Source: JAHJDR01 sp964526915 (lineage in GTDB: Bacteria; UBA10199; JADGCS01). Taken from it: DNA of 64,000 bases. Of this stretch, positions 1 to 8,735 are shown piece by piece. The notes beneath the pieces were generated by a model. It made no database searches, had not been told where the DNA came from, and saw only the letters and a program-made list of their open reading frames with translations. The translations under genes and the position numbers were made by a program. The DNA lies in assembly GCA_964526915.1 (NCBI GenBank), contig CAZGMS010000148.1, forward strand, positions 24,063-88,062, in the 5' to 3' direction. Every line of letters starts with the position of its first letter. The stretch's first letter is position 1.

Positions 1-304
1 AAAAAGGGTCCTGAAAAATCACCTGCATGTCTTTGCGCAAGGGCCTCATCTGCGCATTAGAAAACGATGTGATGTTCACCCCGTTGAACAGGATATCACC
101 CCGATCGGGCTTGATGAGTCTCAAGATGAGCCGTCCCAGTGTGGTCTTGCCACAACCCGATTCCCCCACAAGCCCCAGGACTTCGCCCTGTTTTAGCTCC
201 AGACTGACATCAGTTACCGCCTTGACACTCTGCCGCCGTCCCCCAAACAGGCCCTGGCGCACCGGAAACGTTTTATGAAGATTTTTTATTTCTAAAATAT
301 TCAT
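1..304 (-). CDS. Peptide ABC transporter ATP-binding protein, OppF/DppF type (partial, C-terminus outside window)
   Basis: This is the N-terminal 101 residues of an ABC ATPase of the oligopeptide/dipeptide importer family; the rest lies beyond the left edge. The start is the ATG at 302-304, and its first residues MNILEIKNL repeat those of the neighbouring ATPase gene. The Walker A motif GESGCGKTT is at residues 47-55 and the Q-loop FQDP at about 97-100. A linker rich in Arg and Gly (LFGGRRQ) before the Walker A is usual for the F-type subunit, as opposed to the D-type. It would energise import together with the adjacent D-type ATPase. It is the last gene of the leftward importer cluster, separated from the D-type gene by a repeat-filled spacer. 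The family assignment is firm; the transported substrate is not known. Confidence 0.9.
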   Translation of the reverse strand, partial: MNILEIKNLHKTFPVRQGLFGGRRQSVKAVTDVSLELKQGEVLGLVGESGCGKTTLGRLILRLIKPDRGDILFNGVNITSFSNAQMRPLRKDMQVIFQDPF

Positions 305-389
305 GTCAAAAACAGCTGAAAGCTCAAAGCTCAAAGCTCAAAGGAAGAAAACGAATGTCGAATAATGAGCAAGGATTTTCGAAGTGATT

Positions 390-456
390 GTCATTCCTGC
401 GCAAGCAGGAATCCATGTTTACATTAATTCTGGATCCCTGCCTTCGCAGGGATGAC
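390..456. repeat. Twin-hairpin intergenic repeat (MITE/REP-like)
   Basis: Two short hairpins face each other: ATTCCTGC-GCAA-GCAGGAAT at 393-412 and ATCCCTGC-CTTC-GCAGGGAT at 434-453. The outer ends GTCATTCCTGC and GCAGGGATGAC are inverted copies, so the whole 67-base unit is one larger inverted repeat. Short A/T-rich direct and inverted repeats (variants of TTCGATATTCGA) flank it from about 350 to 500. Similar paired hairpins are known as dispersed non-autonomous elements in many bacterial genomes. Reading frames across it are spurious. Confidence 0.8.
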
Positions 457-544
457 AAATTTCGATATTCGACATTCCTTGTTCGATATTCGATATTCAG
501 TACCATATGCCTTTCGCCTTAAGCCTTTGGCCTTGAGCCAAAAA

Positions 545-1519
545 TTAATACGTATTCACACACCGCCATTGCCTCTCCCCCTCTTGTGTTAAGCCAATGG
601 GACCGAGCCCACATTCCGGTGCTTTGCGTTCACACCGAGCCTGAAACCGACACCCTATCGGCAAATCCAACAAACTGGGCACCATACCGGGAATCGCGTG
701 CAACCTCTTTTCAGCCTTGCCCTGAAGACTGGGGATCGATGCCAGCAAACCTTTGGTATATGGGTGTTTGGGGCTTTTGAACAACGACATCGTGTCGGCT
801 TCCTCTACGATTTGTCCTGCGTACATCACGGCCACCTTGGTGGCATACGCGGCCACAATCCCCAAATCATGCGTGATGAGCAAAACCGACATGCCCGTTT
901 CGTCGACCAATTTCTTGATGAGTTCCAATATCTGCGCCTGAATGGTCACGTCGAGCGCCGTAGTGGGCTCATCGGCGATCAACAATTCGGGCTCGCATGA
1001 AAGCCCCATGGCGATCATCACCCGCTGTCGCATGCCGCCACTCATTTCGTGCGGGTAATTATCGATCCGCGATTCGGGGTTGGGAATGCCCACACGCTCC
1101 AGCAGATCGACAGCCAGTGCCCGAGCCTGAATCCCGCTCACCTTCTGGTGCAGGGCAATGGCCTCCATGATCTGGTCTCCCACCGTGTACACGGGATTGA
1201 GACTGGTCATGGGCTCCTGAAAAATCATGGCAATGCGGGTGCCTCGCACTGTTTGCCTCACCTGTTCTTCCGCCAGAGCCAACACATCCCGCTCACCATC
1301 CTGTGTGTGCAACAAAACCCTGCCCCCCTCAACCCTGCCGGGCGCCTGAATCAAACGCAACACACTCATGGCCGTCACGGACTTACCGCTTCCGGATTCG
1401 CCGACCAGTGCAGTGATTTTGCCCTTTGGCAAATCCAGGCTCACATCATCGACCGCATAAATCTTGCCCTGACGGGTGGTAAAGGATGTTCGGAGGTTTT
1501 TGATTTCTAAAATATTCAT
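545..1519 (-). CDS. Peptide ABC transporter ATP-binding protein, OppD/DppD type
   Basis: A 324-residue ABC ATPase that powers peptide import. It has Walker A GESGSGKS at residues 40-47, a Q-loop in MIFQEPMTSLNP near 100, the signature MSGGMRQRV and Walker B LLIADEPTTALD in the middle. The C-terminal oligopeptide-transporter extension carries PYTKGLL and the Cys-rich end GCRFQARC...C...WRC. In DppD/OppD relatives such cysteines can hold an iron-sulfur cluster. Length is normal for the family. The start ATG at 1517-1519 is followed by the same MNILEIKNL as the next ATPase. It sits between the OppC-type permease upstream and the F-type ATPase downstream, in an importer cluster read leftward. The spacers are long (about 220-240 bases), so translational coupling is unlikely. 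Confidence 0.95.
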   Translation of the reverse strand: MNILEIKNLRTSFTTRQGKIYAVDDVSLDLPKGKITALVGESGSGKSVTAMSVLRLIQAPGRVEGGRVLLHTQDGERDVLALAEEQVRQTVRGTRIAMIFQEPMTSLNPVYTVGDQIMEAIALHQKVSGIQARALAVDLLERVGIPNPESRIDNYPHEMSGGMRQRVMIAMGLSCEPELLIADEPTTALDVTIQAQILELIKKLVDETGMSVLLITHDLGIVAAYATKVAVMYAGQIVEEADTMSLFKSPKHPYTKGLLASIPSLQGKAEKRLHAIPGMVPSLLDLPIGCRFQARCERKAPECGLGPIGLTQEGERQWRCVNTY

Positions 1520-1599
1520 GTTAAAAACAGCTCAAAGGAAAAGCGTATCGCGTAGAAGGTTTCGCTTGTGCCCTTGAGGGTACTTATCGTCATCAACTG

Positions 1600-1677
1600 T
1601 AGCAATTACTGCAATTGTTGCAATCATTGCAATTGCCGCAATTGCTACGATTGCCCATTGCAAATTGCTCAATTGTT
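1600..1677. repeat. CAATTGC-type simple repeat tract
   Basis: The spacer between the oppC-type and oppD-type genes holds about ten degenerate copies of GCAATT(G/A)C, with CAATTG palindromes. It is not coding. It is one of several different low-complexity tracts found in the spacers of this transporter cluster. Confidence 0.7.
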
Positions 1678-1681
1678 TCGT

Positions 1682-1719
1682 CCCTCGCCTGCCCTGAGCG
1701 CAGTCGAAGGGTCCCTCGT
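1682..1719. repeat. 38-base dispersed repeat, copy A
   Basis: An exact 38-base match to 2817-2854, containing CCTGCCCTGAGCGCAGTCG followed by AAGGG. Both copies lie in spacers of the same transporter cluster, immediately downstream (on the minus strand) of permease genes, and each follows a simple-sequence tract. The motif resembles a dispersed repeat seen in many bacterial genomes (recalled, not searched). Confidence 0.8.
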
Positions 1720-1743
1720 AAGCTCGTGCGCTCGTAAGCTCGT

Positions 1744-2760
1744 TTATCCCCCCCGTGGATCCACCGCGTCCCTCAGGCCCTCTCCCATCAAATTAAACGC
1801 TGTGATCGTTAAAAAAATGGCCGCGCCCGGAAAGGCCATGAGCCACCAGGCGATGTCCATATATTCGCGCGACTGACTTAAAATCTGTCCCCAACTCGCC
1901 GTGGGCGGCTGTACCCCAAAACCCAAAAAGGAAAGAGAGGATTCCACCAAAATCGATGACGCCACACCAAACGTGATCGACACCAAAACCGGCGACAACG
2001 CGTTGGGCAAAATGTGTCTGAAAATGATTCCTGTCGTCGACACCCCCAGGGCCCGGGCACTCGTCACAAAATCCTGCCCACGAAGTTTCATGAACTCGCC
2101 CCTCACCAGACGGGCAATGCCCGTCCAGCCCGTAAAGCCAATAACGATCATGATTTTGTACAGACTGGGCTCAATGAACGCGATGATCGCCAGGATCAAA
2201 AAGAAGGTGGGAAAGCACATCACGATTTCAATAAACCGCGAAATGATGATGTCGGGCCAGCCGCCAAAATAACCGGCCAGAGAACCGATGATGATCCCGA
2301 TGAGCACATAGATTCCCACTGCCACAAAACCAACCGACAGACTGATTTGGGCCCCGTAGAGCATGCGGGCCGCCACATCGCGGCCTTGATCATCCGTGCC
2401 CATCAAGTGATCCTTCGAAGGAGGCAGAAGAATGCTGTCCAAATCGAACTCGTACGGCGAATACGGAATAGGGGGCATCACAAACGAGTGAGCTGATTTG
2501 TTTTGTAATTTGCGAAAATCAGTTTCTAAAAACTGGGGGTAGGTCACAAAGCGGCCGACGAGAAACACATCCTCCAAAACAGGAAACGTTGTTTTCCCTT
2601 CGTGTTGATAGTAATAGGGCTTGTTGTTGGCCAAAAACGGTGCCGCCAGGGCCAACAAGACAGCAAGCAGAACAAACACAAACCCCACACGATTGAGGTA
2701 GGCGCCCCAAAATTTATCCCAGATCAAACGTGAGAATGTTTTGCGTTTCTGTTTTTTCAT
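1744..2760 (-). CDS. Peptide ABC transporter permease, OppC/YejE type
   Basis: A 338-residue inner-membrane permease. The first membrane helix (VGFVFVLLAVLLALAAPFLA) is at about residues 25-45, followed by a periplasmic stretch of roughly 90 residues that is longer than in OppC and recalls YejE. A core of about five membrane helices follows from about residue 130. The EAA loop, which docks on the ATPase, is visible in SARALGVSTTGIIFRHILPN. The motif GTDDQGRDVAARMLYGAQISL is typical of OppC/DppC (given here across positions 110-130). It is read leftward between the OppB-type permease and the OppD-type ATPase, separated from both by repeat-bearing spacers. The assignment to the family is firm; the substrate (di-, oligopeptide or other) cannot be told. 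Confidence 0.94.
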   Translation of the reverse strand: MKKQKRKTFSRLIWDKFWGAYLNRVGFVFVLLAVLLALAAPFLANNKPYYYQHEGKTTFPVLEDVFLVGRFVTYPQFLETDFRKLQNKSAHSFVMPPIPYSPYEFDLDSILLPPSKDHLMGTDDQGRDVAARMLYGAQISLSVGFVAVGIYVLIGIIIGSLAGYFGGWPDIIISRFIEIVMCFPTFFLILAIIAFIEPSLYKIMIVIGFTGWTGIARLVRGEFMKLRGQDFVTSARALGVSTTGIIFRHILPNALSPVLVSITFGVASSILVESSLSFLGFGVQPPTASWGQILSQSREYMDIAWWLMAFPGAAIFLTITAFNLMGEGLRDAVDPRGG

Positions 2761-2816
2761 TAGTTCATTGTTTCATTTCTTGATTGATTCATTCATTCAT
2801 TCATTTGTTTATTCGC

Positions 2817-2854
2817 CCCTCGCCTGCCCTGAGCGCAGTCGAAGGGTCCCTCGT
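2817..2854. repeat. 38-base dispersed repeat, copy B
   Basis: Identical to 1682-1719. It is preceded at 2780-2815 by a tandem tetranucleotide tract of ATTC units (about six copies). It ends just before the stop codon of the OppB-type permease gene. Confidence 0.8.
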
Positions 2855-2870
2855 CCTTTCGTTCTTCCCC

Positions 2871-3971
2871 TCACTCCAGCCTGATCCTCGGATCCACAAC
2901 CACATACATCAGATCCGCCAACAGCAGGCTGAGCAGGGTCAAAAAAGCACCAATCGTGGCCGTGCCCATGATCAGGTTATGATCGCGACCTAACACGGCC
3001 TCGAACGACAACATCCCCATGCCAGGGATTGAAAATATTTGTTCAATGATTACAGACCCGCCCAGCAGAGCGGGCAACAAGGTCCCCATCAAGGTCACAA
3101 AGGGAATGAGGGCATTGCGCAGGCCGTGTTTGAACAACACCTTGGATTCAGGCAACCCCTTGGCCCTGGCGGTTCTGATGTAGTCTTGACTGATCACGTC
3201 CAAAAAATTACTGCGCGAAAAACGGGTCAAAAAAGCAAAGCCACCAATGGTTGAGGCGGCGATAGGCAACACCAAATGCCAGGCCACATCGAACATTTTT
3301 CCCAATAAACCAAGCTGATTAAAATAATCGGATTTGTATCCAACGATGGGAAACCAGTTCAGGTATTCACCCCCCGCCAGAAACATGAGCAACATGGTCG
3401 CCACCCAGAACGTGGGCAGAGAATACAACACAAACAATTTGACCATCACCATTTTGTCGATCACGCTCCCCTGTTTAATCGCCGACCAAATCCCCAAAGG
3501 AACGGAGACTGAGTACACAATGAGGATCGCGAGGATATTGATGAGCAAGGTGATCGGCAAGGCGCTCTTGATTTTTTCGATGACTGGTTGTCGATCCTTG
3601 AACGACCGGCCAAAATCGAGCACAGCGATGTTTCTGAGCCACTTGAGATAAAACACGGTGTTCTCACCAACATATTTGGCTGTCTTGTAAGACCTGTCTT
3701 GCTCATAGTCCGCCAAGGCCTTCTTTTTACCCGAAACAGCATCGCTAATTTTGCGGGCAAATTCCAGATACTCTTCGGACAACTGGATGGCGGGGGTTTC
3801 GCTCTTGAGGACAGCGGCCAGCGCGTCGGCATCCACACCCTCTTCCACGAACATGAGCTTGAGTTTGACCGGATCACCGGGAGCGAGCTTCATGATGAGG
3901 AACGTCATGAACGTGATCCCGATGAGTGTGGGAATCATGAGGAGGAGGCGTTTGAATATATAGAAAAACAT
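2871..3971 (-). CDS. Peptide ABC transporter permease, OppB/YejB type
   Basis: A 366-residue inner-membrane permease. The N-terminus (MFFYIFKRLLLMIPTLIGIT) with the MIPTL helix and LAPGDPV after it is diagnostic of OppB/DppB. An inserted soluble segment of about 70 residues (residues 50-120) is longer than in OppB. The EAA loop appears as TARAKGLPESKVLFKHGLRN near residue 270. I chose the ATG at 3969-3971 because the membrane helix starts there. An upstream in-frame ATG at 4028 would add residues encoded by a short GTGGATC repeat tract. It lies downstream of the binding-protein gene and upstream of the OppC-type gene. Confidence 0.93.
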   Translation of the reverse strand: MFFYIFKRLLLMIPTLIGITFMTFLIMKLAPGDPVKLKLMFVEEGVDADALAAVLKSETPAIQLSEEYLEFARKISDAVSGKKKALADYEQDRSYKTAKYVGENTVFYLKWLRNIAVLDFGRSFKDRQPVIEKIKSALPITLLINILAILIVYSVSVPLGIWSAIKQGSVIDKMVMVKLFVLYSLPTFWVATMLLMFLAGGEYLNWFPIVGYKSDYFNQLGLLGKMFDVAWHLVLPIAASTIGGFAFLTRFSRSNFLDVISQDYIRTARAKGLPESKVLFKHGLRNALIPFVTLMGTLLPALLGGSVIIEQIFSIPGMGMLSFEAVLGRDHNLIMGTATIGAFLTLLSLLLADLMYVVVDPRIRLE

Positions 3972-3975
3972 AATA

Positions 3976-4042
3976 GTGGATCGTGGATCGTGGTTCGTGG
4001 ATCGCAAAACAGCTCTTTCACGATTCACTATACACGATCCAC
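3976..4042. repeat. GGATCGTG direct and inverted repeats in spacer
   Basis: The spacer between the binding-protein gene and the OppB-type gene holds several copies of GTGGATCGTG and its inverse CACGATCCAC. They could form a hairpin in the transcript and separate the abundant binding-protein message from the permease message, which is inference. Confidence 0.6.
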
Positions 4043-4044
4043 GA

Positions 4045-5664
4045 TCAACGGTTTCTCACCGTCCACTCCCTCAGCTCCAACCCCGCGGGGTGGGTCTTCA
4101 CGTTGCCAAACCGCTTTGACACGGCAATGATGTTGGGCTGGTTATACAAAAACGTATACGGCTGTTCCTCGTGAATAATTTTGTGAAACAGCCGATATTT
4201 GACATTCCGCTTTTCTTCATCAAATTCTTCGCGCGCCTCGCGCATGAGCTTGGAGGCCTCCACGTTCACGTAGGAAATGTAGTTTGAACTGCTTTTGATG
4301 TTGGCCTGCGACATATCCCACACCTGATACGGATCGGCCTCAAACGGCATTGTGCACGCCAGTGTCACCACGTCAAAATCGCGGTTATAGAGCTTATCGA
4401 GGAAGGCCGCCCATTCCAGGCGACTCATGTTCATCTCGATGCCCACCCGCTGGAGGGCCTCCTTATAAATTGTCCCCACACGTTCAGCGAACTTGCTGCC
4501 CGATGGAAACAAATAAGTAAAGCTAAACCTCTTGCCCTCCTTGTCTAAAATGCCATCTCCATCAGAATCACGCCAACCCGCCGCTTTCAATAACGCCTTA
4601 GCTTGGGCAATGTTGTATTCGTGGGGCTCGATGGTGCTGTCGTACTGTTTGCTCCCTACAAAAAATGGCCCTGTCACAATCTCCCCCAGCCCAAAATTTA
4701 TTTTTTCGTTGATTTTTTTCCTGTTGAGCAATTGTGTCATGGCCTGACGCACCCGCGGATCCTGAAATATCGGGTGTTTGTTGTTCCAACCAATGTAGGA
4801 ATACCCCGTAGAGGGATATTTCAGGACATGAAACATGTCGGCAAATTTTTGGGAGCTTGTCTGGCGGGCCCATTGAATCGTGGTGAGGCCCATCACATCA
4901 AGTTCACCCTTCTTGAGAATCTGTAATCCGATTGCTGTATCGGACACAACCTTGAATTCAATAACCCTGATGGCTGGTTTGGGCCCCCAATAGGCCTCGT
5001 TTCGCTCCAAAACAATGTGACCATTGGTTACCCATTCCTTGAATTGATAGGGCCCCGTCCCCACGGGATGGCGCGAGAAGGGACTGGCATCAAAATCCTT
5101 ATAAGGGGACACAATGTGTTTGGGGACTATGGGAAAGGCGCCGCACATGATGAGTCCGCGAAAATAAACCTTATCGTACTCAAAGCGTACCGTGTACTCA
5201 TCGACCTTGTACACACGCTTGACGTCCTGATAATAACTCTTGAGTGCCGGAGCATTGAACTCGGGATTCATGAACACATCATTGTAGGAATACACCACGT
5301 CCTCAGCCGTAAAGGGCTGGCCATCGTGCCAGGTCACATCTTTGCGCAAATAAAACGTATAAATTTTTTTGTCGTCTGAGATTTCCCACCGCTCTGCCAG
5401 GGCAGGAATGTATGCCAGCGTATCTTTGTCTTGATCAATAAGGGTATCAAAAACGTAATTATTGACCATGTGGGCATACCCGTCCGAAGCAGTCATGGGA
5501 TTGAGCGTCGATGGATCGGAAGCGATCGCAATGCGGATGTGGTCTGGCGCCACAGAGCGGTTAACGTCACACGCACCCAGAACAAACACGACCAGCACCA
5601 CTGTCATTAAGTGCCAATAAGAAAACCTGCCGAGAGTCACTTTTTTGGGTCCAGCCTGATACAT
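4045..5664 (-). CDS. Peptide-binding lipoprotein of the ABC importer (SBP_bac_5 family)
   Basis: A 539-residue extracytoplasmic solute-binding protein of the OppA/DppA class. A signal peptide ends in the lipobox LGAC at about residues 29-32, so the mature protein would be lipid-anchored. The family pattern is clear: SDPSTLNPMTASD early, YTFYLRKDVTWHDGQPFTAEDVVYS-type sequence near residues 105-128, and GTGPYQFKEW near 203. It recognises the substrate and hands it to the permease pair downstream. Its ATG directly follows the TAG stop of the upstream gene (ATG-TAG-ATG arrangement), so the two are translationally linked. The closing sequence LREWTVRN resembles the C-terminus of many peptide-binding proteins. 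Substrate is unknown. Confidence 0.93.
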   Translation of the reverse strand: MYQAGPKKVTLGRFSYWHLMTVVLVVFVLGACDVNRSVAPDHIRIAIASDPSTLNPMTASDGYAHMVNNYVFDTLIDQDKDTLAYIPALAERWEISDDKKIYTFYLRKDVTWHDGQPFTAEDVVYSYNDVFMNPEFNAPALKSYYQDVKRVYKVDEYTVRFEYDKVYFRGLIMCGAFPIVPKHIVSPYKDFDASPFSRHPVGTGPYQFKEWVTNGHIVLERNEAYWGPKPAIRVIEFKVVSDTAIGLQILKKGELDVMGLTTIQWARQTSSQKFADMFHVLKYPSTGYSYIGWNNKHPIFQDPRVRQAMTQLLNRKKINEKINFGLGEIVTGPFFVGSKQYDSTIEPHEYNIAQAKALLKAAGWRDSDGDGILDKEGKRFSFTYLFPSGSKFAERVGTIYKEALQRVGIEMNMSRLEWAAFLDKLYNRDFDVVTLACTMPFEADPYQVWDMSQANIKSSSNYISYVNVEASKLMREAREEFDEEKRNVKYRLFHKIIHEEQPYTFLYNQPNIIAVSKRFGNVKTHPAGLELREWTVRNR

Positions 5665-6273
5665 CTACATGAGCCTTTTAAATTTAATCCACTTCAAATC
5701 AAAAGAATTTTTTTTATGTTTGATCGAGATGTGTCTTGGATACCATCTGCCCGCCTTGACTTTGATGAAATCGTCAAACCCAATAAACAGGTCTTTCGTT
5801 TTGGGTTTGTGCCAACAAATCTGACTTTGTTGCTTCACGACCGTAAAACTTTTCCCCGGATCAAAAGAAATGATCTCTAAAAATTCCTTTTGCGACAATG
5901 GCAACGACACAAGTTTGGCAAACTTGTCTTTCTTGGCAAAACGCACCTCACCCGCCGCGCCAACCAGCATACCTCGAGCGTCAAAACTGATCCGGAACAC
6001 CTCTCCCCCGAAATCATCGAGACCCACAAAAGAAGCACCGTTTGGCCCCACGGACACAACTTGGTCCATTTCCAAATAAAGTTTTTTGCCTTCCAGCCTG
6101 ACCAAGGCCAACCCCTCAATTGCTGTCTCCGCGGCCTTGGCCGCTTGGGCCCAACAAAAGACGCACAAGAATACGGGGACGCTGAACAACACAAGCGCCG
6201 CATTTGTCATTGTGAGAAGCCCAGCACCAAAAGTATTTTGGTGCTGGACGACGTGGCAATCTCCTTGTGACAT
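5665..6273 (-). CDS. Exported protein of unknown function, possibly LolB/DUF4292-like
   Basis: A 202-residue protein whose likely signal peptide (ALVLFSVPVFLCVFCWAQAAKA) starts near residue 25. An internal ATG at 6208-6210 may therefore be the true start, although a GAGGTG stretch lies upstream of the ATG at 6273. The mature part is rich in beta strands with alternating polar residues (GLALVRLEGKKLYLEM, FRISFDARGMLVGAAGEVRF) and a basic C-terminus. This resembles the curved-sheet lipoprotein-carrier folds (LolB/DUF4292), but I see no lipobox Cys at the cleavage site, so the resemblance is tentative. It follows the TPR lipoprotein gene by 14 bases and abuts the binding-protein gene. All three are probably co-transcribed envelope proteins. 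Confidence 0.7.
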   Translation of the reverse strand: MSQGDCHVVQHQNTFGAGLLTMTNAALVLFSVPVFLCVFCWAQAAKAAETAIEGLALVRLEGKKLYLEMDQVVSVGPNGASFVGLDDFGGEVFRISFDARGMLVGAAGEVRFAKKDKFAKLVSLPLSQKEFLEIISFDPGKSFTVVKQQSQICWHKPKTKDLFIGFDDFIKVKAGRWYPRHISIKHKKNSFDLKWIKFKRLM

Positions 6274-6287
6274 ACTTCAAGGCACCT

Positions 6288-7904
6288 CTAAAACTGTCCC
6301 AATTTACTTTTGATTGATTCCAGAATTTTTTTGTCATCGGCGGATTTCTTTTCGATCTTTTCGATCAGCAGCAACACTCGTTCGTAATACCCTCTGGCCT
6401 CTCTTTTGTTTTTGAGCTGAAAACACACATCGGCGAGGTGTTCCAAAATGGCCGGTTCGTTCGGACTCTGCCGATTCGCCCGCAACAGATGGCCCAGGGC
6501 TTTTTGATAATCCCCTTTCTGGTAATAATACCAACCAACGCTGTCGGTGATGTGTCCGTCATTTGGCTTAAGCTTGGCCGCCTTAAAGATGTATTGGGAG
6601 GCCTCTGTCAGATCATCCTTTTTTTCCAACATGGTGTATCCCAAATAATTCAGCACATCGTCAGCGTCTGGATTTTTGGTTACGATCTCCAACAAGGACC
6701 TTTTGGCTTCTTTCCAATCTCCCAGCCGATCTAAAATGATGGCGCGTTGAAACGACAACCGTTCCTCTTCGCCAAACATCATGAGCGCTTCATTCACCTG
6801 CGTCAGCGCTTGTCGGTACTCGGCCGCATACACCAGCAAAGATATTTTGAGCGCGTAAGATTCCGTTGTCTGGTTTTTTTTGCTGATCTTCTGATCAATC
6901 ATGGCAACAGCCGCCTTCACATCGTCCTTTTCCCTTAAAATATATAACAACCGGCTCAGCGCCTCCTTGAACAAGGGAGAATCCTCTCCCACACGGTCGA
7001 GGTACTTGAAGGCCTCTGGTAAATTCTTTTTTTCCAAATACAAAAGACCAAGAAAATAGTTGATGCGATCTGACTCGGGAAATCTTTTCACCACATCCAA
7101 AAACTCTGTGATGGCTTCATCAATTTGTTTGAGTTCGTAATAGGTTAATCCCGTACGTATGTAATACGTGACATCTTGCGGGTAAAGTTTTTTGAGCTGT
7201 GAAAAAATCTCGAGGGCCTTGACGTATTCTTTTTTCTGGAGATAGATTTCGCCCACCGTCTGCAAGACCTTGGGGTTCTCGGGATCTGCCTCTTGAATCA
7301 TGTCAAAATACTTCAGGGCCTGATCATGTTGTTTTTGCTCAAGGTAGATGGTTGCCAGATAATACAAACAGCCCATGGGTTCGCTGATTTCGTCCAGACA
7401 TGCGTTGAGTGACGTGATAGCATTGTTTTGAAGCCCCAGCGTCAGGTATTCCCGTGCCATGATATTGTAAAGCTCCTCGTTTCTTCTGTCCTGCTCGAGG
7501 GCCTTTTTATAATAAGCAATTGCCATATCGGGATCTTTTTTGGCCGCATACAATTTGCCGAGCAAAATGAGGATCTCCACATTGTTGGGATCCTTCTCCA
7601 TGGATTTTTGTGCAAATTTAAGGGCCTCATCCCAATTGGATTTGCGGGCAACCGAGATGGCCTTCTGGGCCCACAAGTAGGCTGAGTCCTTGTCCTTCTT
7701 GACGGCCATATCCAACATGAGGTCAGACTCATCGATGGTTTCCTGCCGATTGAGCAGTTGTGCCATCATGAAATAGTAATAACTATTTTGCTTGCCGTTC
7801 ATTTTTTTGAGATATGCCGATGTGGCTGTTTTGGAGGCCCCGCCGCAGGACGAGGCCAGGATAGCCATGACGAGAATGATCATCGTTGAGTGTACTGTTT
7901 TCAT
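6288..7904 (-). CDS. TPR-repeat lipoprotein
   Basis: A 538-residue protein starting at the ATG at 7902-7904. An upstream ATG at 7931 would add nine residues before the signal peptide. The signal peptide (MIILVMAILASSC) ends in the lipobox LASSC. The rest is almost entirely tetratricopeptide repeats of 34 residues, about 13-14 units, recognisable by A-x-x-Y-x-x-A and P-x-x-x-x patterns such as NVEILILLGKLYAAKKDPDMA. Such lipoproteins scaffold complexes in the periplasm, for example in outer-membrane assembly, secretion or cell-wall machinery; the partner here is unknown. Its neighbours are dapB upstream and a small exported protein downstream. Confidence 0.9.
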   Translation of the reverse strand: MKTVHSTMIILVMAILASSCGGASKTATSAYLKKMNGKQNSYYYFMMAQLLNRQETIDESDLMLDMAVKKDKDSAYLWAQKAISVARKSNWDEALKFAQKSMEKDPNNVEILILLGKLYAAKKDPDMAIAYYKKALEQDRRNEELYNIMAREYLTLGLQNNAITSLNACLDEISEPMGCLYYLATIYLEQKQHDQALKYFDMIQEADPENPKVLQTVGEIYLQKKEYVKALEIFSQLKKLYPQDVTYYIRTGLTYYELKQIDEAITEFLDVVKRFPESDRINYFLGLLYLEKKNLPEAFKYLDRVGEDSPLFKEALSRLLYILREKDDVKAAVAMIDQKISKKNQTTESYALKISLLVYAAEYRQALTQVNEALMMFGEEERLSFQRAIILDRLGDWKEAKRSLLEIVTKNPDADDVLNYLGYTMLEKKDDLTEASQYIFKAAKLKPNDGHITDSVGWYYYQKGDYQKALGHLLRANRQSPNEPAILEHLADVCFQLKNKREARGYYERVLLLIEKIEKKSADDKKILESIKSKLGQF

Positions 7905-7927
7905 ATTTCGATTTCCAACATGCTGGA

Positions 7928-8734
7928 TCAAAAACCCAAAACATCACGCATATCGTACAGGCCTGGTTTTTGCTCAGCAATCCATTTGGCCGCTCGCAAG
8001 GCTCCTTGGGCAAACGTCTGTCTGTTCGTGACCACGTGTTTTAACTCAAGCCGCTCCCCTTGGCCACAAAAATAAACACAGTGTTCTCCCACGATATCGC
8101 CACCGCGCATGACCTGCATCCCAATCTCGCTTTTCCTGCGAGGTTCTTGCCGGGCCTGTCGCTCATAAGACAAGTCTTGTGGGTACTGTCGGCCTGTCTT
8201 TTCGCACAAAATCTGGGCAATGCGTTTGGCCGTTCCCGAGGGAGCATCAACTTTATTTTTGTGATGAGCTTCGGAGATTTCAATGTCAAAATCTTCGTTC
8301 AGCACCTCGGCCACCTGCGCCAAGATCGAAAACAAAACATTCACGCCTGTGCTCATATTGGGCGCCCGAACAATGGGGATAAATTTGCCTGTTTCTAAAA
8401 TGATCTGCTCTTGCCCGGCATTCAAGCCCGTTGTCCCAACGATCAGGGGCGCTTTATGCTTTTGGCAAATGCCGACATGATGTATCGTGCTGACGGGGGA
8501 AGAAAAGTCAATCACCACACCAAAGTTCTCCTTGAAAACACTGTCAAGATCTGACCCGATGATCACCCCCAGATGTGCTCCACCAGCATTCGCGCCGGCA
8601 TCTTTGCCCAACGCAGAACAATGCACAGAATCAGTCGCCCCCACCAGCCTGAGCTGGGGATCTGCCTGAACGGCCTGGATCACATTCTTACCCATGCGTC
8701 CATTGGCCCCCACAATGATGATGTTCGTTGTCAT
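7928..8734 (-). CDS. dapB: 4-Hydroxy-tetrahydrodipicolinate reductase
   Basis: A 268-residue cytoplasmic enzyme of the lysine/meso-diaminopimelate pathway that reduces hydroxy-tetrahydrodipicolinate with NAD(P)H. The Rossmann motif GANGRMGKNV is at residues 8-17. The family's catalytic signature SEAHHKNKVDAPSGTA, holding the proton-donor His and the substrate-binding Lys, is near residues 155-170. GTTGL near 104 is also typical. Length matches the family. It follows dapA with one base between stop and start, so the two are coupled. The product feeds both lysine and peptidoglycan synthesis. Confidence 0.98.
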   Translation of the reverse strand: MTTNIIIVGANGRMGKNVIQAVQADPQLRLVGATDSVHCSALGKDAGANAGGAHLGVIIGSDLDSVFKENFGVVIDFSSPVSTIHHVGICQKHKAPLIVGTTGLNAGQEQIILETGKFIPIVRAPNMSTGVNVLFSILAQVAEVLNEDFDIEISEAHHKNKVDAPSGTAKRIAQILCEKTGRQYPQDLSYERQARQEPRRKSEIGMQVMRGGDIVGEHCVYFCGQGERLELKHVVTNRQTFAQGALRAAKWIAEQKPGLYDMRDVLGF

Positions 8735-8735
8735 T

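Noticed and set aside
324..506. A 60-codon minus-strand frame in the first spacer
   Set aside because: It is a translation of the twin-hairpin repeat and its A/T-rich flanks, with no ribosome site.
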